Assembly: GCA_016712415.1 (NCBI GenBank)
Contig: JADJRC010000011.1
Location: forward strand, 62,001-126,000
DNA: 64,000 bases
Direction of reading: 5' to 3'
DNA from: Lewinellaceae bacterium
GTDB taxonomy: Bacteria > Bacteroidota > Bacteroidia > Chitinophagales > Saprospiraceae
Shown here: positions 17,852 through 28,800 of the stretch, one piece after another
How the letters are laid out: every line of letters begins with the position of its first letter
How positions within the stretch are numbered: the stretch's first letter is position 1
Position numbers and translations under genes: made by a program
The notes under the pieces: generated by a model
What the model was told of the DNA's origin: nothing
Seen by the model: the letters and a program-made list of their open reading frames with translations, nothing else
The model's database searches: none

Positions 17852-18709
17852 TTAAAAGGGCTGAAACGCGCAAACCATTCTTGCCGCACCGGCCAGGTCA
17901 TTGCGCAGGATTATACCGTAAAATCCTTTCTCCCGAAGCATATCGGCTACTTGTCCGGCATAAAACTCATTACACTCGAAAAACAAAGCCCCGCCGGGAT
18001 GCAGTTTTTTCAGGCAAAAAGCAGCAATGGCGCGGTAAAAAACAAGAGGATCGCGGTCTTCTACAAAAAGCGCAAGCCCCGGTTCGTAATCGATAACATG
18101 CTCCGGTACCAATGACTGCTCGGAATAAGGAATATAAGGCGGGTTGCTGATGACCATGTCGTACATCGAAAACTGTGCCCAACTGGATTCGTCCAGGATA
18201 TCGCCCGCCACAAAATGGCAGGCGCCTTTTCCAAGAATAGTATCGGCATTTTCAAGGGCGATCGCCAGCGCTGCCGGGCTTTTTTCAACACCGGCTAGTC
18301 GAATACCGGGATTTTTCTTTTTCAGGGTTATACCGATACAACCGCTGCCCAATCCGATATCGAGCACCCCGGGAGATTCAACTTGTCGCGTTTTCAGCCA
18401 TTCAAGCGCCCAGGCGACGAGTTCTTCCGTTTCCTGCCTTGGGATAAGCACCGCAGGACTTACCTTGAAGCGCAAACCAAAAAAATCAGCGGTGCCGAGT
18501 ACATACTGAACCGGTTCGCCTTCCAGCAGACGTTGCAGCATTGCGGCGAGATTTTCCTTATCTTCAGGAGCGAGGACGATGTCGCGCTCATGGGGCTGGA
18601 TGCCGAAAGCATCTTCCAGCAGGATGCGCGATATGGAAGCCGATTCTCCCGCACCGTAACGGGGAGTCAGGCTTTCCAACAGCAGCAACCGGGCTTCATT
18701 TGCGTTCAT
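17852..18709 (-). CDS. prmC: Peptide chain release factor N5-glutamine methyltransferase
   Basis: SAM-dependent enzyme that methylates the glutamine of the GGQ motif in release factors RF1/RF2. The 285-aa protein has a helical N-terminal substrate domain and a Rossmann methyltransferase domain with the SAM loop VLDIGLGSGCIGI and the diagnostic SNPPYIPYSEQ motif whose NPPY binds the glutamine side chain. ATG at 18709 is preferred to TTG at 18730, which would overlap the kinase gene upstream; the chosen start leaves a 4-bp gap, consistent with co-transcription with the histidine kinase. Confidence 0.95.
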   Translation of the reverse strand: MNANEARLLLLESLTPRYGAGESASISRILLEDAFGIQPHERDIVLAPEDKENLAAMLQRLLEGEPVQYVLGTADFFGLRFKVSPAVLIPRQETEELVAWALEWLKTRQVESPGVLDIGLGSGCIGITLKKKNPGIRLAGVEKSPAALAIALENADTILGKGACHFVAGDILDESSWAQFSMYDMVISNPPYIPYSEQSLVPEHVIDYEPGLALFVEDRDPLVFYRAIAAFCLKKLHPGGALFFECNEFYAGQVADMLREKGFYGIILRNDLAGAARMVCAFQPF

Positions 18710-18713
18710 AAGG

Positions 18714-19715
18714 TCAGATTTCGACAACAAAAACGGTCCCGCAAGGCTTGTTGTCCAGCACCGAAATAGAGCCGTGGTGCGCTCTTACGACCTGGCTCAC
18801 GATGTATAGTCCGAGCCCTGTACCGGTCGCCTGTCGCGTTTCTTCGTTTCCGAGCCGGTAGAATTTTTCAAAAACGGCTTGTTTTTCGGCATCCGGAATG
18901 CCTTTCCCATGGTCGGCAACGCGCAGCACGAGTTTACCGCCTGTTTTTTCTGCGGAGAGTTCGACGGTTGAGCCTTCGGGCGAATATTTGACCGCGTTTT
19001 CGAGCAGGTTCTGTACAACGGCTGTTAAACCGGACTTGTCGGCCTGCACCGGTGGAAAATGGTCGGGAAAATGCATTTCAATTTTTGCCTGTGGAAAGCG
19101 GATCAGAAGCCCGCCGACTGCTTCTTGGGCAATAGCAGGCAGGTCAACAGGTTCGGGCAGCGGTCGCCAGTTGTCTTCCAGCCGGGCGGCAAGCAGCAGG
19201 TCTTCCACGAGTGTTTGCAGGCGGGAGGCGTCTTTTAATCCGCCTTTGCACAGTTTTTCCAGTTGATCGCGTTGGAGGGTGTGTTTGCCGAGGGTTTCCA
19301 GCACGAGTTTCAGGGATGCGATGGGAGATTTCAGTTCGTGGGTGATGCTCAGCATAAAATTGCGGCGCTGCCGGGCCAGCATGACCTCCCGGTTGGCGCT
19401 CCGATTGATAACCCAAAGCCCAAAAATCAGGCAGGCGGTAAAAAAAAGGCCCTCGGCAATGACCATGCGCCGACCTTTTTTCCAGTTGTGTACGACCTTT
19501 TTGTACTCTGCCGTTTCGAGCATTTCCGTTCGGTTGTAACCCTGGTTTTTTCGGGTAAAATGCGCTTCAACCAAGGCCTGCTCCGACGCAAACAGCAGGT
19601 CGTTCTGGCGCCACAAATGGTAACTCCACCAGCCGAATGCCAGGATCATATAGCAAATGACAAAGTGCGACATGCCGCGCACCGGTATTTTTTCCAGGAT
19701 TTCCTTGATCGGCAT
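18714..19715 (-). CDS. Two-component sensor histidine kinase
   Basis: A 333-aa membrane kinase: two membrane helices (about residues 16-33 and 83-101) flank a short periplasmic stretch, followed by a dimerisation/phosphoacceptor domain with the histidine in SITHELKSPIASLKL, and a HATPase domain with N box VQNLLENAVKYSPEGS, G1 box VADHGKGIPDAEK, the F box FEKFYRLG and G2 box GTGLGLYIV. No response-regulator gene lies adjacent, so the partner is unknown. It is 18 bp downstream of the FKBP-M50 gene and 4 bp upstream of prmC in a minus-strand run. Confidence 0.93.
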   Translation of the reverse strand: MPIKEILEKIPVRGMSHFVICYMILAFGWWSYHLWRQNDLLFASEQALVEAHFTRKNQGYNRTEMLETAEYKKVVHNWKKGRRMVIAEGLFFTACLIFGLWVINRSANREVMLARQRRNFMLSITHELKSPIASLKLVLETLGKHTLQRDQLEKLCKGGLKDASRLQTLVEDLLLAARLEDNWRPLPEPVDLPAIAQEAVGGLLIRFPQAKIEMHFPDHFPPVQADKSGLTAVVQNLLENAVKYSPEGSTVELSAEKTGGKLVLRVADHGKGIPDAEKQAVFEKFYRLGNEETRQATGTGLGLYIVSQVVRAHHGSISVLDNKPCGTVFVVEI

Positions 19716-19733
19716 TTATTTCCCTGATTTGAA

Positions 19734-21086
19734 TTATCGCCTGTCGAATATCTCCCGCAGGTTCCAGTAAAACAACCCGCCGGCCAGCCCAAGCCAAATA
19801 TACATCCAGATTTGCGAAGGGAAAATGCCCACCACCTGTTCGTACATCGCCAGATCGCTGCTGGGTCCGACATTGAAATCCTGAATGATATACAAAACAG
19901 CGGCCATGCCGAGAAACATGAGCAGGTCCTGATCCCAATCGGTTTTGCGGGCAATGAAAAACAGCAATGCGGCAAAGCCAAGCAACAACCCCGTACTTCC
20001 GGGAGACTGGTACCAGATGATGCCGGCAAGCGCCATGATGCATGCCAGTGCGATAAGGGTAGCCTGTGTGAGTTGCCGGTGCCGGACGCCGATCCGGAAG
20101 ATGATATTGCCCAGCACTGCGCTGCCCAGATAGCCGCCCATCAGCACCACGCCGTGGCTTCCGCCCCGAGTGATCGTATAGCCGCTGCCGTCGGTGTTGA
20201 TTTGCATGCCTTCAACGGCGCCGCCGGTCAGCAGGGCCCCGAGTGCGTGGCCGAATTCGTGCAAAAAGGTAACGAGCAGGGTTACGGGGTACAAAATGAG
20301 GTTGCCGAACGAGCCGCCAAAAAAACGCAGCAGCAAATAGACCATCACCATTACCAGCAGTCGAACGTGGATTTTATCCGTCATGCGGGCCATGCTTAAG
20401 TCGCCGAGAATTTTGATCAATTCCACCTCGAAAATCAGGGTTGAGCCCGGTTTGATCTTGGGTCCGGCACTGCGGTCGCCATAGGCCAGTTCTGCCGGGA
20501 TAAAGAACCTGAACTTGTCGCCTTCATGCATATACTGGAGCCCTTCGGTCCAGCCTTTGATCACCTGGTTGAGGCTGAAAGTGGAAGGCTGCCCCCTGTC
20601 GACGCTGCTGTCGAACACATCGCCGTTGATGAGGGTGCCGTGGTAGTGCACTTCCACTTTATCCGTTTCTTTCGGCGCAGCAGTACCGGCGCCCTGCTTC
20701 AGCACCTCGTACTGCAAGCCGCTCCCGGTGGTCGTCACACCCGGCCGTTTTTTGTTTTCCGCCAGGAATTTCTGGCCTTCCAGGCGCAGGCGCTCACTGG
20801 CTTTTGCCTGTACGGTGCGGTTGTAATCGCTGAACACTTTATTGGAGGCCTCGGGAGTGAACAGCATCGAATCGCCGCCGAGCGACGACCGGAGTGCTGC
20901 GATAAGGACTTCGCTGTTCAGGTCATCGCTCAGTTGCCGTTTGATACTGTTGCCCAGAACAATACCGTATGCATAACTGGCACTGTCCCGGGCGTTTTCG
21001 AGGACGACCCGGGATTGTTTGTTTTTCTGGGCCGAAAGGCTGAGCGAGGTTGCGGCAAGGATGAATAGCAAAACGATTTTTTTCAT
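19734..21086 (-). CDS. FKBP-type peptidyl-prolyl isomerase fused to M50-like membrane metallopeptidase
   Basis: A 450-aa product with two normally separate modules. Residues 1-20 are a signal peptide (ending LSLSAQ); about 25-110 an FKBP N-terminal dimerisation domain; about 130-226 the FKBP isomerase domain (KVEVHYHGTLINGDVFDSS...GPKIKPGSTLIFEVEL). After ILGDLS follows a second potential start (M232, MARMTDKIHV) and a roughly 219-aa M50B-like protease with HEFGH at 276-280 and about six membrane helices. The FKBP part would be periplasmic with the protease in the inner membrane. On the coding strand the junction holds TTAAGCATG, so a single-base change would give a TAA stop two bases before the second ATG; a recent fusion and an indel artefact are both possible. 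Confidence 0.85.
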   Translation of the reverse strand: MKKIVLLFILAATSLSLSAQKNKQSRVVLENARDSASYAYGIVLGNSIKRQLSDDLNSEVLIAALRSSLGGDSMLFTPEASNKVFSDYNRTVQAKASERLRLEGQKFLAENKKRPGVTTTGSGLQYEVLKQGAGTAAPKETDKVEVHYHGTLINGDVFDSSVDRGQPSTFSLNQVIKGWTEGLQYMHEGDKFRFFIPAELAYGDRSAGPKIKPGSTLIFEVELIKILGDLSMARMTDKIHVRLLVMVMVYLLLRFFGGSFGNLILYPVTLLVTFLHEFGHALGALLTGGAVEGMQINTDGSGYTITRGGSHGVVLMGGYLGSAVLGNIIFRIGVRHRQLTQATLIALACIMALAGIIWYQSPGSTGLLLGFAALLFFIARKTDWDQDLLMFLGMAAVLYIIQDFNVGPSSDLAMYEQVVGIFPSQIWMYIWLGLAGGLFYWNLREIFDRR

Positions 21087-21138
21087 TTCCAGTGTGCTGT
21101 TGTGTAGGAGCAATATGGTTGGATAAAGCAGCGCCCTG

Positions 21139-22530
21139 CTATTTTTTCTTCATTTCTGCGTAGTACTTGTAGAAATACGGAATGGTCTCGATCCCTTTGT
21201 AGTAGTTGAACAGGCCGTAGTGTTCGTTGGGTGAGTGGATATCGTCCGAATCGAGCCCAAAGCCCATCAGCACTGATTTTGCGCCGAGCACCTGGTCGAA
21301 CATGGCCACAATCGGAATGGAGCCGCCGCCGCGTTGCGGCAGGGGCTTTTTGCCGTAGGCCATCTCCATAGCCTTTTCCGCAGCCTTGTATTCTACCGAG
21401 TTGGTGGGCACTACCACGGGATACCCGCCGTGGTGGGCAGTGACTTTAACCTTTACAGATTTAGGTGCAATACTTTCAAAGTGTTTTTGAAACTGCTTTT
21501 CTATCTTTTTCGGGTCCTGGTCGGGAACGAGTCGCATGGATATTTTGGCGAAAGCCTTGGAGGGCAATACCGTTTTTGCGCCTTCACCCGTATAACCGCC
21601 CCAGATGCCGTTGACATCGAGGGTGGGCCGTATCCCGGTCCGTTCGATGGTCGTAAATCCTTTTTCCCCCATCAGTTCGGCAACCTGAAGGTCTTTTTTA
21701 TAGACTTTTTCATCGAAAGGCGCTTCGTTCATCAGTTTGCGTTCCTTGGCGCTTACCTTCTGTACGTCATCATAAAAACCTTTCACGACCACCTGGCGTT
21801 TGGCATCGTGCAGCGAGGCGATCATGGAACAAAGCACATTGATCGGATTGGCTACTGCGCCGCCGTATACGCCGGAATGCAGGTCGCGGTTGGGGCCGGT
21901 GACTTCCACCTCCATGTAACACAGTCCGCGAAGCCCGACCGTGAGGCTGGGCGTATCGTTGCCGATCACGCTGGTATCGCTGATAAGCACCACATTGCAG
22001 GAAAGTTTTTTCTTGTTTTCCCGGCAGAATTTTTCGAGGTTTTTTGAACCCACTTCTTCTTCCCCCTCTATCATGAACTTGACATTGCATGGCAGAAGCC
22101 CGCTTCCCAGCATCATTTCAAAAGCCTTCACGTGCATAAAAAACTGGCCCTTATCGTCACAGGCGCCCCGTGCAAATATGGCTCCGTCCGGATGCGTTTT
22201 TGTTTTTTTTACCACCGGCTCGAAGGGCGGGCTGTCCCATAAATCCAGCGGATCCGGTGGTTGTACGTCGTAATGGCCATACACCAGGACGGTAGGCGCT
22301 TTGGGGTTGACCGTTATCTCGCCGAAAACAATGGGATGCCCGGCTGTTTCGTGAATTTCGACGGTTGGAACACCTGCTTTCCGCAGGTGTTCGGCGGTAG
22401 CCTCCGCCATGCGGCGTACGTCGCCCTTGTATTTTGGATCGGCACTTACCGACGGTATCCGCAGCAGTTCGAGGAGTTCATCCAAAAACCGCTGCTTGCT
22501 CGACGTCAGGTAGGATTTAAGTTCTTTCAT
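21139..22530 (-). CDS. M20 family dipeptidase
   Basis: Zinc-dependent dipeptidase of the M20/CNDP type. The 463-aa cytoplasmic protein has the metal ligand and catalytic motif YGHYDVQPPDP, the bridging aspartate in RGACDDKGQ, the catalytic glutamate pair in IEGEEEVGS, and a lid/dimerisation domain in the middle third. ATG start and normal length; no signal peptide. It is the first gene of the minus-strand run that ends with purE. Substrates are probably dipeptides, in keeping with the S46 dipeptidyl-peptidase gene at 61 kb. Confidence 0.93.
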   Translation of the reverse strand: MKELKSYLTSSKQRFLDELLELLRIPSVSADPKYKGDVRRMAEATAEHLRKAGVPTVEIHETAGHPIVFGEITVNPKAPTVLVYGHYDVQPPDPLDLWDSPPFEPVVKKTKTHPDGAIFARGACDDKGQFFMHVKAFEMMLGSGLLPCNVKFMIEGEEEVGSKNLEKFCRENKKKLSCNVVLISDTSVIGNDTPSLTVGLRGLCYMEVEVTGPNRDLHSGVYGGAVANPINVLCSMIASLHDAKRQVVVKGFYDDVQKVSAKERKLMNEAPFDEKVYKKDLQVAELMGEKGFTTIERTGIRPTLDVNGIWGGYTGEGAKTVLPSKAFAKISMRLVPDQDPKKIEKQFQKHFESIAPKSVKVKVTAHHGGYPVVVPTNSVEYKAAEKAMEMAYGKKPLPQRGGGSIPIVAMFDQVLGAKSVLMGFGLDSDDIHSPNEHYGLFNYYKGIETIPYFYKYYAEMKKK

Positions 22531-22824
22531 ATTTGTTAATAGCAGGATGAAAAAATTGAAATTGGGGGCGTAAAGTTCGCTTTTTTTTCAAAATGGCGGC
22601 ATGTTCCAATATCATGTTGAACGTATAAATTCGGCATCGGAATTCTGTTTCAACTACAAATTGTTACAACAGCAATTATGATTAATTTGTATACAAAACA
22701 GCAATAAGATTACAATATGACATATTTTGCCATATTATATTTTGCAACATCATGCGCCTTTTCAATACCTTGTCCCGATTTAATCCGCCTAGCAACACTT
22801 AAGACACTCTAACTGTTTCCCAGC
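22531..22824. other. AT-rich intergenic region upstream of SprB-repeat adhesin
   Basis: 294 bp between divergent genes with no open frame. It is markedly AT-rich in the middle and contains two similar motifs (CATATTTTGCCATA and ATTATATTTTGCAAC) near 22726-22750 that could be promoter elements of the adhesin gene. Minus-strand GAACTTTACGCC near 22570 resembles the variant -7 boxes and could serve the dipeptidase gene. Confidence 0.4.
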
Positions 22825-25800
22825 ATGAAAGGACTCTACTTCCTCTTTGCATTTATTTTCCTCATAAACAGTCACTTGCTTTTGGGTCAATGCCCTCCCC
22901 CAGGCTTTCCTCAACCGGGAAACAACTGCCCGACAGCACCAATACTTTGTGAAAACCTGGACGGGTATTGCGCGACTATCAACAACAATAATGCCGTCCA
23001 GACCTTTCCCGGCTGCCCTGGCTGGCAATTAAACAACGATGAATGGTTCGCTTTTTATGCTGGCACCACATCTATTACCATCCAGGTCACCCCTAACAAC
23101 TGCTCGCCCGGCAACCAGCAGGGCTTGCAAGGTGGCATTTACGCAGGCTGCGGACCACCCTGGACGGCTATGGACCTGCAATGTTCCTGCACGGAAGATC
23201 CTTTTATATTATCGGCCAGCAATTTCGTCATCGGACAAATCTACTATTTTGTACTCGACGGATGCGCCGGGAATGTATGTGATTATTCGATCGAAGTACT
23301 GGATGGCTCCACCGTCGGCGCACCACCGGAGACACCGGGCGCCATCAGCGGCCCCGCCATGGCCTGCCAGGGCAGTTCTTCCAGTTTTACCATACCGCCG
23401 GTACTGGGCGCCACCATTTATACCTGGAGCATTACGCCTGCCGGTATGGGTACGGTAACGGGTAGCGGCCCGAATATCGGCGTCAACTGGAATGCCAATG
23501 CCAGCGGTACGGCCACACTCTGCCTGAACGTAGCCAATGCGTGTTATCCCAACCCGACTCCAAGTTGCATCACCATCGACATCATCCCCAAGCCGACGGC
23601 CATGATTGCCGGCAGCGGTGTATTGTGTGCGGGCGCTATGGGTTCGGTACCACTGACGGTCAACTTTACCGGCCAGGCGCCCTGGCAATTTGTGTATACC
23701 ATCAACGGAGCGCCGCAACCTGCGATCCAAACCAGCGACAATCCGTATATCCTGATGGCAACCCAGCCCGGCACCTACGCTATTCAGAGCGTTTCTTCGG
23801 TGAACGGAGGCTGTGTCGGTACAGTGTCCGGAAATGCAGTCATCACCCAAACCACGATCACGGCCAATGCGCAGGTCACCAATGCGCAATGCGGACAAAG
23901 CAACGGCGCCATCAACCTCTCGGCAGGTGGCGGTACCGCACCGTATACATTTGTCTGGTCAGGCGGGCAGATGACGGAAGACCTTACCGGCGTCCCGCCG
24001 GGCAACTACACCGTCACAGTTACCGATGCCAACGGCTGCACCAAAGTGCTGGATGTGGCCGTCAACGACAATATAGTCAACCTCAATATCACCGGTAATG
24101 TGGTTGCCAATACCACCTGCAACGGCGGCAACGGCAGCATAGATATCAGCGTCAACCCGGCAGGCGCCTATACTTATATCTGGTCGAACAACGAAATGAC
24201 CCAGGATATCAGCAACCTGCCACCGGGCGCCTATACCGTCACGGTCACGGCAGGCCCGACCTGCAGTTCTACGGCTACCTTTAACGTACCGGACAACCCC
24301 AATACCCCCAATATTGCCTCGACGGTCGTACAAAGCACCTGCGACCTGAGCAATGGCAGCATCAACCTGAATGTAACGGGCGGCGTAGCGCCTTACACCT
24401 TCATGTGGGACAATGGAGCATCCACCTCCAGCCTGACCAACATACCGGCCGGCAGTTATGCCGTGACGGTCACCGGCGCCAACGGGTGCTCCAGCACAGC
24501 CAGCATCAACGTCGGCAACAACAACCCGCCGATCAATATTACCTCCACTATCGTTGCCAACACTACCTGCAACGGCGGCAACGGCAGCATAACCCTGAAC
24601 ATCGCTCCTGCGGGCATGTACACGATTACCTGGTCGGGGGGCGAAACCACACAAAATTTATCCAACCTGCCCCCGGGCACCTACGATGTCACGGTCAGCG
24701 GCGGCGGAAGTTGTACCCAAACCGCATCGTTCACCGTGCCGAACAACCCCAATACGCCGAATATCAACCCATCGCCTACAGCATCTACCTGCGACCTCAG
24801 CAACGGCGCCATCAGTGTGAATGTTACAGGCGGCGTGGCGCCTTATACTTATATGTGGGCCGGAGGACAATCTACGCCCAACCTCGGCAATATTCCGGCC
24901 GGCACATACGACCTAACGGTGACCGGCGCCAACGGATGCTCCACCACCGCCAGCATAACGGTTGGCAACAATAACCCGCCCATTACGATCAACCCGGTAG
25001 TGATTGCCAATACCACCTGCAACGGCGGTAACGGCAGCATCAGCCTGACCGTGACGCCTCCCGGAAGCTATACGTTTATCTGGGCAGGCGGTCAAACCAC
25101 CGCCAACATTGGAAACCTGCCTCCCGGAACCTACGATGTGACGGTGAACGGCGGAGGCAGCTGCACCCAGACGGCATCGATCACGGTGCCGGACAATCCC
25201 AACAACCCTGTTATCAACCCATTCCCCATCCCTTCCACCTGCGATCTGAACAACGGCAGTGTAACAGTCTCGGTATCCGGAGGTGTGGCGCCATTCACTT
25301 ACCTGTGGTCGACAGGCGCTGTTACGCCCGGCATTTCGGGCATCCCGGCCGGCGGAGTGAGCCTCACGGTCACCGGCGCCAATGGTTGCTCCAGCACGGC
25401 AAACATCACCATTCCCAATATCAATCCGCCCATCAATATCAGCGGCAATGCTATTGCCAACACTTCCTGTAACAATAATGGCACAGGCAGTATTTCCATA
25501 AACGTTGCCCCGCCGGGCGCCTATACCTTCACCTGGTCGAACAATGCAACCACCCAGAACATCACCGGTCTCCAGCCGGGTACGTACACAGTAACTGTGA
25601 GCGGCGGGGATCATGCACCCAGGTCGCTTCCTTTACCGTACCCGACAATCCGAATACCCCGCAGTTGTCGTTTTCTGTCACAGCAGCATCGTGCGGACTG
25701 AATAACGGCAGCATAAATCTAACGGTAATCGGTGGTGTTGCGCCGTATATGTATCAATGGGGAAGTGGACAGGTGGTTCAGGACCTGAGCAATATTCCGG

Positions 25801-28800
25801 CCGGCGATTATACTGTCACCGTCACAGGCGCCAACGGCTGCGTAGCCGTGGGTAACGCCTTTGTCCCCGACAATGCCATTCCGATCAGCCTGGACGGCAA
25901 TGTTACGCCACAGACCTCCTGTGTGACCAATAACGGCTCTATTGTACTGATCCTGTCGCCGAACAACCTGACAGTCACCTGGTCGAACGGCAGCAACTCA
26001 AGCTCCCTGAACAATATTCCGCCCGGCACCTACGACGTTACGGTCAGCGCCGGAGGCACCTGCACCGAAACGGCAAGTTTTACGGTAGACGATGCTTCCG
26101 AAGTACCGTTTCTCGATGTATTCATCACGCCCGCTACCTGCGGTTTTAACAACGGCAGCGTCGATCTGGAGGTGTTCAGCGGACAACCGCCGTTTACCTA
26201 TAAATGGTCGAACAACCAGATGTCGCAGGACATTGCCAACCTGCCTGCCGGCAACTACGCCGTAACCGTCACCTCGGCGGTGGGCTGCACTTCCGTGATA
26301 TTTGCCGCTGTACCCAGCGAAACCATTACGATCGACATCATCGGGGTCGTTTCCGACAACTATTCCTGCGGCACGCCAAACGGCTATATCGATATCGACA
26401 TTTCGCCGCCGGGCAACTACATGTACAACTGGTCGAACGGCAAAAAAACGCAGGACATTGAAAACCTGACACCGGGAAATTATACCGTTACGGTCAGTAT
26501 TGGCGTCAACTGTAGTGCTGTAGCCAGTTTCGACGTGCTCGACGCCACCGTACCACCCAACCTTTCCGTGGTAGGTATACCCGCTACATGCGGCCTGAGC
26601 AACGGCGGGGCAGACGCAACGGTAAGCGGCGGCGCACCGCCGTATACCTACCATTGGTCGAACAACGCCACGACACAAGACCTGAGCAATATACCGCCGG
26701 GGACTTATTCCGTCACGGTAAGCGGATTTTTCGGCTGCTCTGCAACGGCTACTGTTAATGTTGCCAACAACAATATTGCCCTGAATATCAGCGGCACACC
26801 AACCGGCAACAATTCCTGTATCGCGGCAAATGGCGCAGTGAATATTTCTGTTGCACCGGCGGGCGCATACACCTATCTGTGGTCGAACGCCGCCGCAACG
26901 CAAAATATCTCGGGTATTGCAGCAGGCACTTATACCGTGACAGTCACCGCAGGCGCCAATTGCAGCTCCACGGCAACGTTTACTGTTGCAGACAATACGA
27001 CCAACCCGGATATCACGCCGGTTGTAACGGCCGATATCTGCTCGCAGGCTATTGGCGCCATCGACCTCACCGTGAGCGGCGCACCGGCACCCTATTCTTA
27101 TTCCTGGTCGAATATGGCTGTTTCGGAAGACCTCAACAGCCTGAATTCCGGCAATTACTCCGTTACTGTGACGGCAGGCAACGGCTGCACCGCCGATACG
27201 ACGCTGAACGTACCGAATAACAGCTCAACCTTCAGCCTGTCGGGCACGGCAACGCCGCTGACCAGTTGTATCAGCGACAATGGCGCCATCAACCTGACGG
27301 TTACACCGGCAGGCGCCTATACCTATCTGTGGTCGAACGCCGCTGCGACAGAGGATATTTCAAACCTCGCACCCGGCACCTATACCGTATCGGTAACGGA
27401 AACCGGCAACTGCACGGCGACCGCCTCGTTTACCGTCAACGATGCCACCACCTTCCCCTCCGCCGCCCAATCGGTAACACCGGAAATCTGCGGATTGTCG
27501 AATGGAGCCGTCGACCTGACCGTTAGCGGCGGCGCAACGCCCTATACATTTATGTGGACAGGCGGCGCCGTCACCGAAGACCTGAATGGCGTTACCACGG
27601 GCAACTATACGGTAACTGTTACGGGCGCAAACGGCTGCTCGGTCACCACAACGGCGAATGTCCCGGAAAACTCGATCAGTTTTTCCATTGCGGGCACACC
27701 TGCTCCCAATACTTCCTGTGTAGTGAATAATGGCAGCATCGACGTTACGGTAACACCATCCACACCCGGCCCCGGCGCTTCATATACCTTCTCCTGGTCC
27801 AATAGCACCTCGAACGAAGACCTGAACGGCGTGCCGGCCGGCAACTATACCGTAACCGTCAGCGCAGGCGGCACCTGCACCAACACAGCAACCTATGTGG
27901 TAGGCGCCACGGCCCTGCCCCCGTCTGTTTCCGACAACATCACACCGGCATCCTGCGGACAAAGCAATGGCGACATCAACCTTTCCGTCAGTGGCGGACA
28001 ATCGCCCTATACCTTCATTTGGTCGAACAGTGCGCTTACCGAAGACATCAATACGCTTCCTGCCGGCACCTACACGGTAACCGTCACGGGCTCCAACAGT
28101 TGTACGTTCGTCAAGACATACACCGTACCCGACGACGTGATTTTGCCCAATATTTCCGGCATTCCGACGGCCAATACTTCGTGCACATCCAGCAACGGAG
28201 GGATAAACGTAAGCGTCACACCCGCACTTAACTATACTTTCCTGTGGTCGAACAATCAGACGATGCAAAACCTCGTCAATGTTCCGGCAGGCATGTACTC
28301 CGTAACCGTGAACGGCGGTGGCAACTGCATCAATGTGGCCAGTTTTACCGTCGATAACAATACGCCGGCGCCCGTTATGTCTGCCGGTATTCTGAGCGCT
28401 TTTTGTAGTCAGAGCAGCGGCGGGGTGAACCAGACGGTTGTTTCGGGAACACCCCCGATAACGTATGCCTGGTCGAACAATTCTTCGTTTGAAGACCTTA
28501 CCGGCGTTCCTCCCGGCAATTATACCGTGACCGTGAGTAGCGGCAACGGGTGCACCTCTGTGGTTTCGTACGATGTGCCCGACAGTACCATGACCCCTGT
28601 GATAACGGGCAGCACCTTGCCCAACACGCTTTGTGTCGGCAGCGATGGCTCCGTTACGATCGATATTTCCCCGGCACTGCCCTATACTTTTAAATGGTCC
28701 AACAACCAAACCACCCAGAATCTCCAGAATCTGACGGCAGGTGTTTACACCGTCACCGTTAGTGCCGGCGGCGCCTGCACGGCAACGGCCTCGTTTACGG

